Source: Pseudomonas paralactis (GTDB lineage Bacteria > Pseudomonadota > Gammaproteobacteria > Pseudomonadales > Pseudomonadaceae). Taken from it: a DNA stretch of 64,000 nucleotides. The DNA is taken from NCBI RefSeq assembly GCF_001439735.1, contig NZ_JYLN01000002.1:744001-808000 (forward strand), in the 5' to 3' direction. The notes beneath the pieces were generated by a model. The model was not told the DNA's origin, did not search any database, and saw only the letters and a program-made list of their open reading frames with translations. Positions 51,266-62,132 of this stretch are shown one piece after another. The position numbers were made by a program, and so were the translations under genes. Positions within the stretch are counted from its first letter, which is position 1. Each line of letters opens with the position of its first letter.

Positions 51266-52060
51266 TCACAGGCCAAATTTTCGCACAACGCCGGGATGTG
51301 TCCAGAGTGTCGGTAGGATTTTTCTTAGGTGAGACAGATCGCCGCTGGTCCAGAACTGTGCAGTCTCCGGATTGCGAGTCGCCAGCAAGTCGCGCTCATC
51401 CAGCAAGCGCTTGAGCTGGCGTGCCACGGCGGCGCCGGTGTCGATCAGGATAATGCTGGCGGGCAGCATCTGCGCCAGGAGCGGCTTGAGGAAGGGATAG
51501 TGGGTGCAACCCAGGATGATGGTGTCGCAACCGGCGCTGAGCAGCGGCTCGATATAGCCCTGCAACAGCGTGCGCAAGGCGGGGCTGTTCAGATCCCCCG
51601 CTTCGATCAGCTCAACCAGACCCGGGCAGGGTTGGGTAACCACTCGCACATCAGTGGCAAAGCGGTCGAGCAGGGCCGCGAATTTGGCGCTTTGCAGCGT
51701 ACCGGTGGTGGCGAGCACCCCCACCACGCCGCTGCGGGTAGCTGCAGCAGCAGGTTTGACCGCAGGTTCCATGCCGACCAGCGGCCAGTCGGGGTAGTCC
51801 TGGCGTAAATCGGCAACGGCAGCGACCGTTGCGGTGTTACACGCGATCACAAACGCCTTGGCGCCGCGTTCGCGGAAGAACTCGGCGACGGTTCGAGAAC
51901 GCTCAAGGATAAACGCCGGCGTCTTCTCGCCATAGGGGATATGCCCGCAGTCGGCCACGTACAGCAGCGATTCATGGGGCAATAACTGCTGAATTTCTTC
52001 CAGCACCGTCAGGCCGCCGACGCCAGAATCGAACACACCGATGGGCGCGCCCTTAACCAT
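51266..52060 (-). CDS. murI: Glutamate racemase
   Basis: 264 residues. It makes D-glutamate for peptidoglycan. The catalytic cysteine pairs are in [11 protein letters not shown] and ILGCTHYPF, with [12 protein letters not shown] at the N-terminus. An upstream GTG at 52072 would add four residues; the ATG at 52060 overlaps moeB by eight bases and is the better start. Last gene of a leftward run hemA-prfA-prmC-moeB-murI. Confidence 0.95.
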   Translation of the reverse strand: MVKGAPIGVFDSGVGGLTVLEEIQQLLPHESLLYVADCGHIPYGEKTPAFILERSRTVAEFFRERGAKAFVIACNTATVAAVADLRQDYPDWPLVGMEPAVKPAAAATRSGVVGVLATTGTLQSAKFAALLDRFATDVRVVTQPCPGLVELIEAGDLNSPALRTLLQGYIEPLLSAGCDTIILGCTHYPFLKPLLAQMLPASIILIDTGAAVARQLKRLLDERDLLATRNPETAQFWTSGDLSHLRKILPTLWTHPGVVRKFGL

Positions 52061-52808
52061 GCCGGGTTCCACACACGCTGCAGCCAGGGTCGCGCTTGAC
52101 GCGCAACTCGCGAAAACGCGTGGTCAAGGCGTCGATCAGCAGCAGGCGACCCACCAGCGGCTCACCGAAACCTGCCAGCAGCTTCAAGGCTTCCAACGCT
52201 TGCAGGCTACCGACCAGCCCCACCAACGGCCCGACCACACCGGCTTCGCTGCAGGTCAACTCGGTGTCGCTGCCATGCCCGTATAAACAGTGATAGCACG
52301 GGCTGTCGACGCGACGCGGGTCGAATACCGACAATTGCCCCTCAAGGCGAATGGCCGCGCCACTGATCAATGGCTTGCCCGCCGCGACGCAGGCCGCATT
52401 CACCGCTTCGCGGGTAGAGAAGTTGTCACTGCAATCGAGCACCACGTCCACCGCGCCGATTGCACAGACCAGCGAGTCGGCATCCAGCGCCACGCGATGG
52501 GCGATCAACGTAATTTCAGGGTTGATCGCGCTCAGGCGACGCATGGCCGAATCGACCTTGGTCTGCCCTACGCTGTGGGTGTCATGGATGATCTGGCGTT
52601 GCAGGTTGGTCAAATCCACCGTGTCAAAATCCGCCAGGTGCAACTCACCCACGCCGGCAGCGGCAAGATAAAGCGCAACCGGAGCGCCCAGGCCACCGAG
52701 GCCGACGATCAACGCACGGCTCTGTTTCAGCCGCAACTGGCCGTCGATGTCGACATGCTGCAACAGAATCTGCCGGCTATAGCGCAACAGCTCCTGGTCG
52801 GTCAGCAC
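52053..52808 (-). CDS. moeB: Molybdopterin-synthase adenylyltransferase (ThiF/MoeB family)
   Basis: 251 residues. The ATP-binding [39 protein letters not shown] and the CxxC of the zinc site ([14 protein letters not shown]) are present. It adenylates the C-terminus of MoaD, the sulfur carrier for molybdopterin. It overlaps the prmC start by seven bases at 52802–52808. Its place between prmC and murI is conserved in Pseudomonas. Confidence 0.93.
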   Translation of the reverse strand: MLTDQELLRYSRQILLQHVDIDGQLRLKQSRALIVGLGGLGAPVALYLAAAGVGELHLADFDTVDLTNLQRQIIHDTHSVGQTKVDSAMRRLSAINPEITLIAHRVALDADSLVCAIGAVDVVLDCSDNFSTREAVNAACVAAGKPLISGAAIRLEGQLSVFDPRRVDSPCYHCLYGHGSDTELTCSEAGVVGPLVGLVGSLQALEALKLLAGFGEPLVGRLLLIDALTTRFRELRVKRDPGCSVCGTRHG

Positions 52809-53632
52809 GGGCGATGCCCCAGGGTGATGCGTTCGTGACCACCAAGATCGATACGGCTGTGTACGCCTTCAAAACCCTGGCCCAGCAACAAGTCACGCAC
52901 AGCCAGCGCCTGGTCGTAGCCATGCTCAAGCAACAGCCAGCCACCGGCATTCAGATGGGCCGGTGATTCATTGATGATCAGACGCAAATCATCCAGGCCA
53001 TCAGGCCCGGCCACCAGGGCGCTGGCCGGTTCAAACCGCACGTCACCCGCCACCAGGTGCGGATCGTTGTCGGCGATGTAAGGCGGGTTGCTGATGATCA
53101 AGTCGAAGCGGTCGCCTTGCAGAGCACTGAACCAATGGCTGTTCAGCACTGTGGCGTTATTGAGGTGCAGGCGCTGGCGGTTGCGCTCGGCCAGGGCCAC
53201 GGCTTCGAGCACGCGATCGACAGCGGTAACCTGCCAGGCCGGGCGCTCACTGGCCAACGCCAAGGCAATGGCGCCGCTGCCGGTGCCCAGGTCCAGCACT
53301 TTGGCGGGGGTAGCAGCCAGCAACTCCAGTGCAGCTTCCACCAGCAATTCGGTTTCCGGGCGCGGGATCAGCGTGTGCGGTGCGACTTCCAGGTCCAGCT
53401 TCCAAAACCCTTGCTGGCCGAGGATATAGGCCACCGGCTCGCCGCTGCGACGACGTTGCAGGTAATCGGCAAAGGTCAGGGCATCTTCGCTGCTGACGAT
53501 CTTTTCCGGCCAGGTGTGCAGATAACTGCGGGACTTGCCCAGGGCGGCGGCCAGCAGCAGTTCCACATCCAGGCGCGCGGTGGGCGAATCGGGCAGGTCG
53601 GCGGCGCGCAGCAGGCTGGCAATGATGGTCAT
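52802..53632 (-). CDS. prmC: Release-factor glutamine methyltransferase
   Basis: 276 residues (HemK). It methylates the glutamine of the GGQ motif in release factors RF1 and RF2. SAM site LDLGTGSGAIALALA and the catalytic NPPYIA (near residue 185) are visible. The neighbouring prfA encodes its substrate. Confidence 0.97.
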   Translation of the reverse strand: MTIIASLLRAADLPDSPTARLDVELLLAAALGKSRSYLHTWPEKIVSSEDALTFADYLQRRRSGEPVAYILGQQGFWKLDLEVAPHTLIPRPETELLVEAALELLAATPAKVLDLGTGSGAIALALASERPAWQVTAVDRVLEAVALAERNRQRLHLNNATVLNSHWFSALQGDRFDLIISNPPYIADNDPHLVAGDVRFEPASALVAGPDGLDDLRLIINESPAHLNAGGWLLLEHGYDQALAVRDLLLGQGFEGVHSRIDLGGHERITLGHRPC

Positions 53633-54715
53633 TTATTCACCTATCGCGGCCAGCTGATCAGCCTGGTACTCAGCGAGCAACGGCTCGATTACCGCATCCA
53701 CGCCGCCGGCGAGAATCTCGTCCAGGGAATAAAGGGTGAGGTTGACCCGATGGTCGGTTACCCGCCCCTGGGCAAAGTTGTAGGTACGGATACGCTCGGA
53801 ACGGTCGCCCGAGCCCACCAGCAACTTACGCTCGCTGGCAATGGCGTTGGCGGCGGCGCTGGTTTGCTGGTCGTTCAACTTGGCCGACAGCCAGGACATC
53901 GCCCGCGCCCGGTTTTTGTGCTGGGAGCGTTCTTCCTGGCATTCCACCACGATGCCCGATGGCAAGTGGGTAATCCGAATCGCCGAGTCGGTCTTATTGA
54001 CGTGCTGGCCACCGGCGCCCGACGAGCGGTAGGTATCAACGCGCAAGTCCGCCGGGTTGATCTCGATGGCTTCCTGTTCGTCCGGCTCGGGCAACACGGC
54101 CACAGTGCACGCCGAGGTGTGAATACGGCCCTGGGATTCCGTGGCCGGCACACGCTGCACGCGGTGGGCACCGGATTCGAACTTCAACTTGCCGTAGACG
54201 TTGTCACCTTCAACTCGGGCGATGACTTCTTTATAGCCACCGTGCTCACCTTCGTTCTCGGACAGAATCTCGACCCGCCAACCGCGTCGTTCGGCGTAGC
54301 GTGAATACATGCGGAACAAGTCGCCGGAGAAAATCGCCGCCTCGTCACCACCCGTGCCGGCGCGGATTTCGAGGAACACGTTGCGCCCATCGTTGGGGTC
54401 CTTGGGCAGCAACATACGCTGGAGGTCGCCCTCCAATTCGGCGAGCTTTTCCTTGGCTTCGCGGACTTCTTCCACGGCCATTTCACGCATGTCCGGATCG
54501 CTGTCCTTGAGCAGCGCCTGAGCGCCTTCGAGGTCAGCCTGTACTTTCGTGAGCATTTTGTAGGTGGCTACGATTGGCTCAACTTCGGCGTACTCCTTGG
54601 AATAAGCGCGAAACTTGGCCTGATCAGAAATGACCTCGCCGTCGCCGAGCAAGGCGGTCAGTTCTTCGAAACGGTCCTGGAGCACGTCCAGTTTATTGAG
54701 CAGTGACGCTTTCAT
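53633..54715 (-). CDS. prfA: Peptide chain release factor 1
   Basis: 360 residues. It reads UAA and UAG stop codons. The GGQ motif is in [18 protein letters not shown] (near residue 232), the PxT anticodon-mimic loop is in PATESQG, and a helical N-terminal domain is present. Its start overlaps the end of hemA by four bases. Confidence 0.98.
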   Translation of the reverse strand: MKASLLNKLDVLQDRFEELTALLGDGEVISDQAKFRAYSKEYAEVEPIVATYKMLTKVQADLEGAQALLKDSDPDMREMAVEEVREAKEKLAELEGDLQRMLLPKDPNDGRNVFLEIRAGTGGDEAAIFSGDLFRMYSRYAERRGWRVEILSENEGEHGGYKEVIARVEGDNVYGKLKFESGAHRVQRVPATESQGRIHTSACTVAVLPEPDEQEAIEINPADLRVDTYRSSGAGGQHVNKTDSAIRITHLPSGIVVECQEERSQHKNRARAMSWLSAKLNDQQTSAAANAIASERKLLVGSGDRSERIRTYNFAQGRVTDHRVNLTLYSLDEILAGGVDAVIEPLLAEYQADQLAAIGE

Positions 54716-56001
54716 TGCGGTTTTTTATCCGAAGAGCTGTCTGACGCGCCCTCACCGAGGGCAAAGAGTTCCTGGGCCATGGCCAGCGCATCGAGGCGGC
54801 CTTCGGCGGTAAGCTTTTTCAACTGAACACTGGGTGCATGGAGCAGTTTATTGGTCAGGCCACGGGCCAATTGCATCAGCACCTCTTCGGCGCTGCTGCC
54901 GTTGGCGAGCAAACGCTGGGCCTTGCTCAGCTCCTCGTCGCGCAGGCGTTCGCCCTGCTGACGATACGCCTTGAGCACATCCACCGCCGCCAATTCACGC
55001 AGGCGCACCATAAAATCTTCTGCGCCGGTGCTGACCATTTCCTCGGCGGCCTGGGCAGCACCCTGGCGGCTTTTGAGGTTCTCGGCGACGACTTCATGCA
55101 AATCGTCGACGCTATAGAGGTAAACGTCGTCCAACTCGCCGACTTCTGGTTCGATATCCCGCGGAACGGCGATATCCACCATGAAAATAGGCTTGTGCTT
55201 GCGCAGTTTCAACGCGCTTTCGACCGCGCCTTTACCGAGAATCGGCAACTGGCTGGCGGTGGAACTGATGACGATATCACTGCGCACCAGCTCAGCCGGG
55301 ATGTCCGACAGCAACACCGCATGAGCCCCGAACTGTTCGGCAAGGATGCTCGCCCGTTCAAGCGTGCGGTTGGCGACCACGATGCGCTTCACGCCCAAAT
55401 CGTGCAGGTGCCGCGCGACCAGGGTAATGGTTTCACCAGCACCGATCAGCAGCGCCTGGCTGCGCTGCAAGTCGCTGAAAATCTGCTTGGCCAGGCTGAC
55501 AGCGGCAAAGGCCACCGATACAGGGTTTTCGCCGATCGCCGTGTCGGTGCGCACCTGTTTGGCCGAATTGAAGGTGGCCTGGAATAAACGCCCCAGCAGC
55601 GGACCGACCGTGCCGGCCTCACGCGCCACGGCGTAGGCAGACTTCATCTGCCCAAGAATTTGCGGCTCGCCCAGCACCAGCGAGTCGAGACCGGCCGCCA
55701 CGCGCATCATGTGACGAACTGCCGCATCCTCTTCGTGCACATAAGCACTGGCGCGCAGGTCATCGAGGCTCAAATGGTGATAATCGGCCAGCCAGCGCAG
55801 CACCACATCCGCCGAGAGATGTTCCTGCTCTATATAGAGCTCGCTGCGATTGCAGGTCGAAAGGATCGCAGCTTCGCGGCTGTCGGTGATCCGGCAGAGC
55901 TGCTGCAAGGCCTCAACCAACTGCTCAGGGGTAAACGCCACGCGCTCGCGCACGTCTACGGAGGCAGTCTTGTGGTTAATACCGAGTGCGAGGAAGGCCA
56001 T
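54712..56001 (-). CDS. hemA: Glutamyl-tRNA reductase
   Basis: 429 residues. Catalyses the NADPH-dependent reduction of glutamyl-tRNA to glutamate-1-semialdehyde, the committed step of C5 haem and tetrapyrrole synthesis. The catalytic Cys50 is in STCNRSEL; the NADPH site follows in [13 protein letters not shown], with the C-terminal dimerisation domain. Leftward operon head: hemA, prfA, prmC, moeB, murI. It converges with nothing; lbcA is divergent. Confidence 0.97.
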   Translation of the reverse strand: MAFLALGINHKTASVDVRERVAFTPEQLVEALQQLCRITDSREAAILSTCNRSELYIEQEHLSADVVLRWLADYHHLSLDDLRASAYVHEEDAAVRHMMRVAAGLDSLVLGEPQILGQMKSAYAVAREAGTVGPLLGRLFQATFNSAKQVRTDTAIGENPVSVAFAAVSLAKQIFSDLQRSQALLIGAGETITLVARHLHDLGVKRIVVANRTLERASILAEQFGAHAVLLSDIPAELVRSDIVISSTASQLPILGKGAVESALKLRKHKPIFMVDIAVPRDIEPEVGELDDVYLYSVDDLHEVVAENLKSRQGAAQAAEEMVSTGAEDFMVRLRELAAVDVLKAYRQQGERLRDEELSKAQRLLANGSSAEEVLMQLARGLTNKLLHAPSVQLKKLTAEGRLDALAMAQELFALGEGASDSSSDKKPQ

Positions 56002-56317
56002 TCAATATCGCTGATGATGTCGGGAAGCCGACAATTGTCCTACTTCGAAAGATCCAGAACAACCACCGTCGTCTATTGTCCCTATACCTTATGCCTATCA
56101 TCGCCTCTTTGTAGGAGCGAGCTTGCTCGCGAAAATCGTCAACGATAACGCGGTAAGCCTGACGCCCAGCGGCGCTCTCAGGTTTTTCGCGAGCAAGCTC
56201 GCTCCTACAAAGGCAAGGCAAAAGGCAGCAATAGTCGTATTCCGAGTGCCCCGGTTATGTTTGGCCGAAGGCTTGTGTCATGATGATCCGACCGCAGGTT
56301 AGTCGTCCTCTTCCTAT
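56002..56317. other. 316-base divergent intergenic region
   Basis: It separates hemA (left) from lbcA (right). A REPIN occupies 56108–56211, splitting the two promoters. No other ORF or RNA gene is visible. Confidence 0.7.
56108..56211. repeat. REPIN (TAGGAGCGAGCTTGCTCGCG family), copy 4
   Basis: 104 bases, arms TTTGTAGGAGCGAGCTTGC and exact inverse. The centre includes ATCGTCAACGAT, a one-base variant of the motif in copies 1 and 2. It lies between the hemA and lbcA starts, an unusual place between two divergent promoters. Confidence 0.9.
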
Positions 56318-58042
56318 ATGAATAGATCTTCCGCGTTGCTCCTTGCTTTTGTCTTCCTCAGCGGCTGCCAGGCCATGGCACCCGTGTCGCCGGAGGCTAC
56401 GCCGCCGGTAGAAGACACCGCCCCCGCCCCTGAAAAGCCCAAGGTTTATTCCTCGTTCAGTGAAGAAACGATCTACAGCCTGCTGACGGCGGAACTGGCC
56501 GGCCAGCGTAATCGTTTCGATATTGCGCTGGATAATTACGTGACCCAGGCCATCAATACCCAGGATCCGGGCATTTCCGAGCGGGCCTTTCGCATTGCCG
56601 AATACCTGGGAGCCGACCAGGCTGCGCTGGACACGTCGCTGATCTGGGCAAAAAATGCCCCCGACGATCTGGAAGCCCAGCGCGCCGCCGCCGTACAACT
56701 GGCGCGCGCGGGTCGCTATGACGACTCCATGGTTTATATGGAGAAAGTCCTGCAGGGCAAGGGCGACACGCATTTCGATTTCCTGGCGCTGTCGGCCGCC
56801 GACACCGATCAGGACACGCGCAATGGCCTGATGAAGAGTTTCGACCGCCTGCTGCAAAAGCATCCGAAGAACAGCCAGTTGATTTTCGGCAAAGCCTTGC
56901 TGTTGCAACAGGATGACGAAGCCGACGCCGCACTCAAATTGCTTGAGCAGAACCCGCCGGAAGATGGCGAGATTGCGCCGATTCTGCTGCGAGCACGCCT
57001 GCTGCAAAACCTCAATCGCGGCAAGGAAGCGATTCCTCTGCTGGAAAAAAGCATCAAGAAATACCCGGACGACAAGCGCCTGCGCCTGACGTATGCACGA
57101 ATGCTGGTTGAGCAGGACCGCATGGAAGACGCCAAAGTGCAGTTTGCCAACCTCGTCCAGCAATACCCGGACGACGACGAGCTGCGCTATTCGCTGGCCC
57201 TGGTGTGCCTGGAAGCCAAAGCCTGGGACGAGGCCAAAGGCTATCTGGAACAACTGATCGAACGGGACAGCCATGTGGACTCGGCGCACCTGAACCTGGG
57301 CCGCATCGCTGAAGAACGCAACGACCCGCAGGCCGCGCTGCTTGAGTACGCCCAGGTCGGCCCCGGCAATGACTACCTGCCCGCCCAGTTGCGCCAGGCC
57401 GACATCCTGATGAGCAATGGCCGTACCGACGAAGCGGAAAAACGCCTGGCCGCGGCCCGCGATGCCGAGCCGGACTACGCCATCCAGCTGTACTTGATCC
57501 AGGCCGAGACCTTATCGGCCAACAAACAGGGCGAACGCGCCTGGAAGCTGCTGCAACAAGCGTTGCTGCAATATCCCGACGATTTGAACCTGCTGTACAC
57601 CCGCGCCATGCAGGCAGAAAAACGCAATGACCTGGCCCAGTTGGAGAAAGACCTGCGCCTGATCATCAAGCGCGACCCGGATAACGCCATGGCACTCAAC
57701 GCCCTGGGTTACACCTTGTCTGACCGCACCACACGTTACGCCGAAGCCAAGGCGCTGATCGAACAGGCCCATGCGCTCAACCCTGAAGACCCGGCCGTGC
57801 TCGACAGCCTGGGCTGGGTGAATTACCGCCTGGGCAACCTCGACGAGGCCGAGCGCCTGCTGCGCCAGGCTCTTGAGCGTTTTCCCGACCAAGAAGTCGC
57901 CGCACACCTGGGCGAAGTGCTCTGGGCCAAAGGCAAGCAACGCGAAGCCCGACAAATCTGGGAAAAATTCCTCAAGGAACAACCCGAAAGCCCCATCCTG
58001 CGCGGCACCATCAAGCGCCTGACCGGATCCGAGACCCTTTAA
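56318..58042 (+). CDS. lbcA: TPR lipoprotein LbcA
   Basis: 574 residues. The signal peptide ends at lipobox LSGC (Cys17), and about ten to twelve tetratricopeptide repeats follow to the C-terminus (e.g. [52 protein letters not shown]). The P. aeruginosa orthologue next to lolB (PA4667) binds and activates the C-terminal processing protease CtpA, which degrades peptidoglycan hydrolases. A common name for the family is 'tetratricopeptide repeat protein'. Confidence 0.9.
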   Translation: MNRSSALLLAFVFLSGCQAMAPVSPEATPPVEDTAPAPEKPKVYSSFSEETIYSLLTAELAGQRNRFDIALDNYVTQAINTQDPGISERAFRIAEYLGADQAALDTSLIWAKNAPDDLEAQRAAAVQLARAGRYDDSMVYMEKVLQGKGDTHFDFLALSAADTDQDTRNGLMKSFDRLLQKHPKNSQLIFGKALLLQQDDEADAALKLLEQNPPEDGEIAPILLRARLLQNLNRGKEAIPLLEKSIKKYPDDKRLRLTYARMLVEQDRMEDAKVQFANLVQQYPDDDELRYSLALVCLEAKAWDEAKGYLEQLIERDSHVDSAHLNLGRIAEERNDPQAALLEYAQVGPGNDYLPAQLRQADILMSNGRTDEAEKRLAAARDAEPDYAIQLYLIQAETLSANKQGERAWKLLQQALLQYPDDLNLLYTRAMQAEKRNDLAQLEKDLRLIIKRDPDNAMALNALGYTLSDRTTRYAEAKALIEQAHALNPEDPAVLDSLGWVNYRLGNLDEAERLLRQALERFPDQEVAAHLGEVLWAKGKQREARQIWEKFLKEQPESPILRGTIKRLTGSETL

Positions 58043-58046
58043 GCTT

Positions 58047-58664
58047 ATGTTCTTGCGCCACATTATCGTCTTCAGTTTTATCGCCCTGCTCGCCGGTTGC
58101 GCGGGCGTAGGCACCCGTGAATCCGTTGAGGGCCAGGGCAACCCGGCGCAATGGAAACAACACAAGGATCAGCTGAGCAGCATCGACGGCTGGCAGATCG
58201 AGGGCAAGGTCGGGGTGCGTGCGCCGAAAGATTCAGGCAGCGGCACCCTGTTCTGGCTGCAACGCCAGGATTATTACGACATCCGCCTCTCCGGACCGCT
58301 GGGTCGGGGTGCTGCTCGCCTGACGGGCCGGCCGGGACAGGTGAGCCTGGAAGTCGCCAACCAGGGACGCTACGAAGCGACGTCCCCGGAGGAACTGCTG
58401 GAGCAGCAGATCGGCTGGAAACTGCCCGTCTCACATCTGGTGTGGTGGGTACGCGGCCTTCCGGCGCCCGAGAGCAAAAGTCGCCTGAGCCTCAACGGCG
58501 ACAGTCGCCTTGCCTCCCTGGAGCAGGACGGCTGGCAGGTGGAGTACCTGAGCTACGTGCAACAGAACGGTTATTGGCTGCCCGAGCGCATCAAGCTGCA
58601 CGGCACCGACCTTGACGTCACGCTGGTGATCAAGGACTGGCAGCCGCGCAAGTTGGGGCAATAA
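58047..58664 (+). CDS. lolB: Outer-membrane lipoprotein receptor LolB
   Basis: 205 residues. Lipobox LAGC (Cys18), then the LolB half-barrel ([38 protein letters not shown]). It receives lipoproteins from LolA and inserts them in the outer membrane. It is five bases after lbcA and one base before ispE, in one operon. Confidence 0.95.
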   Translation: MFLRHIIVFSFIALLAGCAGVGTRESVEGQGNPAQWKQHKDQLSSIDGWQIEGKVGVRAPKDSGSGTLFWLQRQDYYDIRLSGPLGRGAARLTGRPGQVSLEVANQGRYEATSPEELLEQQIGWKLPVSHLVWWVRGLPAPESKSRLSLNGDSRLASLEQDGWQVEYLSYVQQNGYWLPERIKLHGTDLDVTLVIKDWQPRKLGQ

Positions 58665-58665
58665 C

Positions 58666-59514
58666 GTGACAGAACGCCTGACCCTGCCCTCGCCCGCGAA
58701 ACTCAATCTGATGCTGCACATTCTGGGTCGCCGTGAAGATGGCTATCACGAGTTGCAGACACTTTTTCAGTTCCTCGACTATGGCGATGAGCTGACCTTT
58801 GCCGTACGCGACGACGGTGTGATCCAGCTGCACACCGAATTCGAAGGCGTGCCCCACGACAGCAATCTGATCGTGAAGGCGGCGAAAAAACTTCAGCAAC
58901 AATCCGGCTGCCCGCTCGGGATCGATATCTGGATCGACAAAATTCTGCCCATGGGTGGCGGTATCGGGGGCGGCAGCTCGAATGCCGCAACGACGTTGCT
59001 GGGTCTGAACCACTTGTGGCAACTGGGCTGGGACCACGATCGCCTGGCTGCGCTGGGCCTGACACTGGGCGCGGACGTCCCGGTTTTCGTGCGTGGGCAC
59101 GCCGCGTTTGCCGAAGGCGTGGGGGAGAAACTTACCCCTGTGGAGCCCGAAGAACCCTGGTATGTCGTGCTTGTGCCGCAAGTATCTGTAAGTACAGCAG
59201 AAATTTTTTCAGATCCGTTGTTGACACGTAACTCTTCTCCCATTAAAGTGCGCCCCGTTCCCAAGGGAAACAGTCGAAATGACTGCTTACCGGTTGTAGC
59301 AAGGCGTTATCCAGAGGTACGTAACGCTTTGAATTTGTTAGGTAAATTTACCGAAGCAAAATTAACCGGAACTGGAAGTTGTGTGTTTGGGGGCTTCCCA
59401 AGCAAAGCTGAAGCTGATAAAGTCTCGGCCCTTCTTACAGAGACCCTTACAGGGTTTGTAGCAAAGGGAAGCAACGTTTCGATGTTGCATCGCAAGCTGC
59501 AAAGTCTGCTCTAA
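58666..59514 (+). CDS. ispE: 4-diphosphocytidyl-2-C-methyl-D-erythritol kinase
   Basis: 282 residues, GHMP kinase family, a step of the MEP isoprenoid pathway. The ATP loop [17 protein letters not shown] is near residue 92. It begins with GTG at 58666. The first two thirds are GC-rich like the neighbours; roughly the last 320 bases (about 59180–59514) turn AT-rich, with TTA, ATT and AGT codons, while the reading frame and the C-terminal GHMP signature ([12 protein letters not shown]) stay intact. Confidence 0.96.
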   Translation: MTERLTLPSPAKLNLMLHILGRREDGYHELQTLFQFLDYGDELTFAVRDDGVIQLHTEFEGVPHDSNLIVKAAKKLQQQSGCPLGIDIWIDKILPMGGGIGGGSSNAATTLLGLNHLWQLGWDHDRLAALGLTLGADVPVFVRGHAAFAEGVGEKLTPVEPEEPWYVVLVPQVSVSTAEIFSDPLLTRNSSPIKVRPVPKGNSRNDCLPVVARRYPEVRNALNLLGKFTEAKLTGTGSCVFGGFPSKAEADKVSALLTETLTGFVAKGSNVSMLHRKLQSLL

Positions 59515-59551
59515 AAGGAATCGAGTGTTAGGCACTCGTTGCAACAGATAC

Positions 59552-59626
59552 AGGGGCGTCGCCAAGCGGTAAGGCAGCAGGTTTTGATCCTGCCATGCGT
59601 TGGTTCGAATCCAGCCGCCCCTGCCA
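59552..59626 (+). tRNA. tRNA-Gln (TTG)
   Basis: 75 bases including CCA. It begins AGGGGCGTCGCCAAGCGG, the anticodon loop TTTTGAT gives TTG, and the acceptor arms pair (AGGGGCG with CGCCCCT). It lies between ispE and prs, which is conserved in Pseudomonas, and is probably transcribed with them. Confidence 0.96.
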
Positions 59627-59672
59627 TTTTCTAATACTCATCCAGGTTACCCTCAGCCTCTAGGTACTGCGC

Positions 59673-60614
59673 GTGTCCAAGATGATGGTCTTTACGGGGA
59701 ATGCCAACCCCGATCTGGCTCGACGTGTCGTACGTCAGCTGCATATCCCTCTCGGTGACATCTCTGTCGGTAAATTCTCCGACGGCGAAATTACAGCCGA
59801 GATCAATGAAAATGTCCGCGGTAAAGACGTCTTCATTATTCAGCCGACCTGCGCTCCGACCAACGATAACCTGATGGAACTCGTCGTGATGGCTGATGCC
59901 TTCCGCCGCTCCTCAGCGACTCGAATCACAGCTGTAATCCCTTACTTTGGTTATGCCCGTCAGGATCGCCGTCCGCGTTCCGCACGTGTGGCTATCAGCG
60001 CGAAAGTCGTTGCTGACATGCTGACCGTGGTAGGCATCGACCGTGTTCTCACGGTTGACCTGCACGCTGACCAAATCCAGGGGTTCTTCGATATTCCGGT
60101 AGATAACATCTACGGCTCCCCCGTTCTGGTGGATGACATCGAAGACCAGCGCTTTGAAAACCTGATGATCGTGTCCCCGGACATTGGTGGCGTCGTGCGT
60201 GCACGGGCCGTTGCCAAATCCCTGGGCGTGGACCTCGGGATCATCGATAAACGCCGTGAAAAAGCCAATCACTCTGAAGTGATGCATATCATCGGTGATG
60301 TCGAAGGGCGTACCTGTATTCTGGTTGATGACATGGTCGACACCGCCGGCACCCTGTGCCACGCGGCGAAAGCCTTGAAAGAGCACGGTGCTGCAAAAGT
60401 CTTCGCCTACTGCACACACCCTGTGCTGTCGGGCCGAGCGATCGAGAACATCGAGAACTCCATGCTGGACGAACTGGTGGTGACTAACACCATCCCGTTG
60501 TCCGCTGCTGCTCAAGCCTGTTCGCGTATCCGTCAACTGGATATCGCACCGGTTGTTGCCGAAGCGGTTCGCCGCATCAGCAATGAAGAATCGATCAGCG
60601 CGATGTTCCGTTAA
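59673..60614 (+). CDS. prs: Ribose-phosphate pyrophosphokinase
   Basis: 313 residues. It makes PRPP from ribose 5-phosphate and ATP. The PRPP-binding signature [17 protein letters not shown] (near residue 130) and [14 protein letters not shown] (near 220) are complete. Starts with GTG at 59673, giving [17 protein letters not shown] strong terminator follows. Confidence 0.98.
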   Translation: MSKMMVFTGNANPDLARRVVRQLHIPLGDISVGKFSDGEITAEINENVRGKDVFIIQPTCAPTNDNLMELVVMADAFRRSSATRITAVIPYFGYARQDRRPRSARVAISAKVVADMLTVVGIDRVLTVDLHADQIQGFFDIPVDNIYGSPVLVDDIEDQRFENLMIVSPDIGGVVRARAVAKSLGVDLGIIDKRREKANHSEVMHIIGDVEGRTCILVDDMVDTAGTLCHAAKALKEHGAAKVFAYCTHPVLSGRAIENIENSMLDELVVTNTIPLSAAAQACSRIRQLDIAPVVAEAVRRISNEESISAMFR

Positions 60615-60644
60615 GGGTCAAACCTTCGGAGCACCTCACTGACG

Positions 60645-60687
60645 AAAAGCGCCCCGCCCCAACATACTGTTGGGGCGGGGCTTTTTT
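60645..60687 (+). terminator. prs terminator
   Basis: A stem of GCCCCGCCCCAACA and TGTTGGGGCGGGGC, followed by TTTTTT, 30 bases after the prs stop. Confidence 0.94.
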
Positions 60688-60752
60688 GCCCATATCGCCT
60701 TTAGCGCTGGTCGCAAACGCTGGGGCGAATGTGGTTATTTTGGAGATACAAC

Positions 60753-61358
60753 ATGAACGATTTTACTCTGAATGCTGAAGTGCGTTCCGACCTGGGGAAA
60801 GGTGCGAGCCGCCGCCTGCGTCGTCTCGCAAGCCTGGTTCCAGCTGTAGTTTACGGTGGCGACAAAGCCCCTGAATCCATCAGCATGCTGGCTAAAGAAG
60901 TTGCCAAACTGCTCGAAAACGATGCTGCCTACAGCCACGTTATCGAACTGAACGTTGGCGGCAAAAAGCAGAACGTTATCATCAAGGCCCTGCAGCGCCA
61001 CCCTTCCAAGGGCCACGTACTGCACGCTGACTTCGTACGCGTTGTAGCCGGTCAGAAACTGACCGCTATCGTGCCTGTACACTTCGTTGGCGAAGAAGCT
61101 CCAGTCAAGAAAGGTGGCGTTGTTTCTCACACCACTACCGAGCTGGAAGTAAGCTGCCTGCCGAAAGACCTGCCTGAGTTCATCGAAGTCGACCTATCGG
61201 CCGCTGAAATCGGCACCATCATCCACCTGTCCGACCTCAAGGCTCCTAAAGGCGTTGAGTTCGTTGCACTGGCTCACAACGACGACAAGGCTGTTGCCAA
61301 CGTCCACGCGCCACGTGTTGTAGCAGAAGATGAAGCCGGCGAAACCGCTGCCGAGTAA
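60753..61358 (+). CDS. rplY: 50S ribosomal protein L25, long (Ctc) form
   Basis: 201 residues. The N-terminal L25 domain ([19 protein letters not shown]) binds 5S rRNA; the C-terminal TL5 beta domain makes the long form. The start is the ATG at 60753 behind TGGAGA. Upstream of pth and ychF, as in other pseudomonads. Confidence 0.97.
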   Translation: MNDFTLNAEVRSDLGKGASRRLRRLASLVPAVVYGGDKAPESISMLAKEVAKLLENDAAYSHVIELNVGGKKQNVIIKALQRHPSKGHVLHADFVRVVAGQKLTAIVPVHFVGEEAPVKKGGVVSHTTTELEVSCLPKDLPEFIEVDLSAAEIGTIIHLSDLKAPKGVEFVALAHNDDKAVANVHAPRVVAEDEAGETAAE

Positions 61359-61525
61359 TACACTCTGCAACGAAGGAGCTTGAGGGAACATCGCGGACCG
61401 AAACGTAGCGAGAAAGCGGGCAACAACGCGAAGTTTATCTCTGGATAAGTGAGCTCCTGTCGTCCACTTTCGCCGCACGCTGGTGTAGCGATGTTATCCA
61501 CAACTCCAAAGGAAGGGCCCCTGTC
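61359..61525. other. Intergenic region with a DnaA-box-like sequence
   Basis: Between rplY and pth. It has one perfect TTATCCACA (61494–61502), a small palindrome TTATC-tctg-GATAA near 61435 and an inverted GGAGCT/AGCTCC pair. No terminator for rplY is obvious, so rplY may read into pth. Confidence 0.5.
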
Positions 61526-62110
61526 GTGACTGCCATTAAACTGATCGTTGGCCTGGGAAATCCAGGCGCCGAATACGAACAGACCCGGCATAACGCGGGG
61601 GCCCTTTTTGTTGAGCGCATCGCCCACGCCCAAGGCGTCAATCTTGTGGCCGATCGCAAATATTTCGGCCTGACCGGGCGCTTTTCGCACCAGGGTCAGG
61701 ATGTTCGTCTACTGATTCCCACCACCTACATGAACCGCAGCGGCCAGGCTGTCGCGGCGCTTGCGGGTTTCTTCCGGATCAAACCCGAAGAAATCCTGGT
61801 GGCCCATGACGAACTGGACCTGCCACCCGGCGTTGCCAAGCTCAAGCAAGGCGGCGGACACGGCGGGCACAACGGCCTGCGCGACATCATCGCGCAGCTG
61901 GGCAATCAGAATACTTTTTACCGTCTGCGGCTCGGCATTGGCCACCCAGGCGTTGCCAGTATGGTTTCAAATTTCGTCCTGGGTCGTGCGCCACGCGCCG
62001 AACAGGAAAAACTCGATGCCAGCATCGATTTTGCCCTCGGCGTGCTGCCGGATATCTTCGCCGGTGAATGGAACCGCGCGATGAAAAACCTGCACAGCCA
62101 GAAGGCCTGA
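61526..62110 (+). CDS. pth: Peptidyl-tRNA hydrolase
   Basis: 194 residues. It frees tRNA from peptidyl-tRNA dropped by ribosomes. The catalytic His22 is in EQTRHNAG, with GNPG, NRSG and [11 protein letters not shown] signatures. It begins with GTG at 61526, after GGAAGGGCCCCTGTC, and stands 22 bases before ychF. Confidence 0.96.
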   Translation: MTAIKLIVGLGNPGAEYEQTRHNAGALFVERIAHAQGVNLVADRKYFGLTGRFSHQGQDVRLLIPTTYMNRSGQAVAALAGFFRIKPEEILVAHDELDLPPGVAKLKQGGGHGGHNGLRDIIAQLGNQNTFYRLRLGIGHPGVASMVSNFVLGRAPRAEQEKLDASIDFALGVLPDIFAGEWNRAMKNLHSQKA

Positions 62111-62132
62111 CTTTTACCCGAGGGGAAACACC

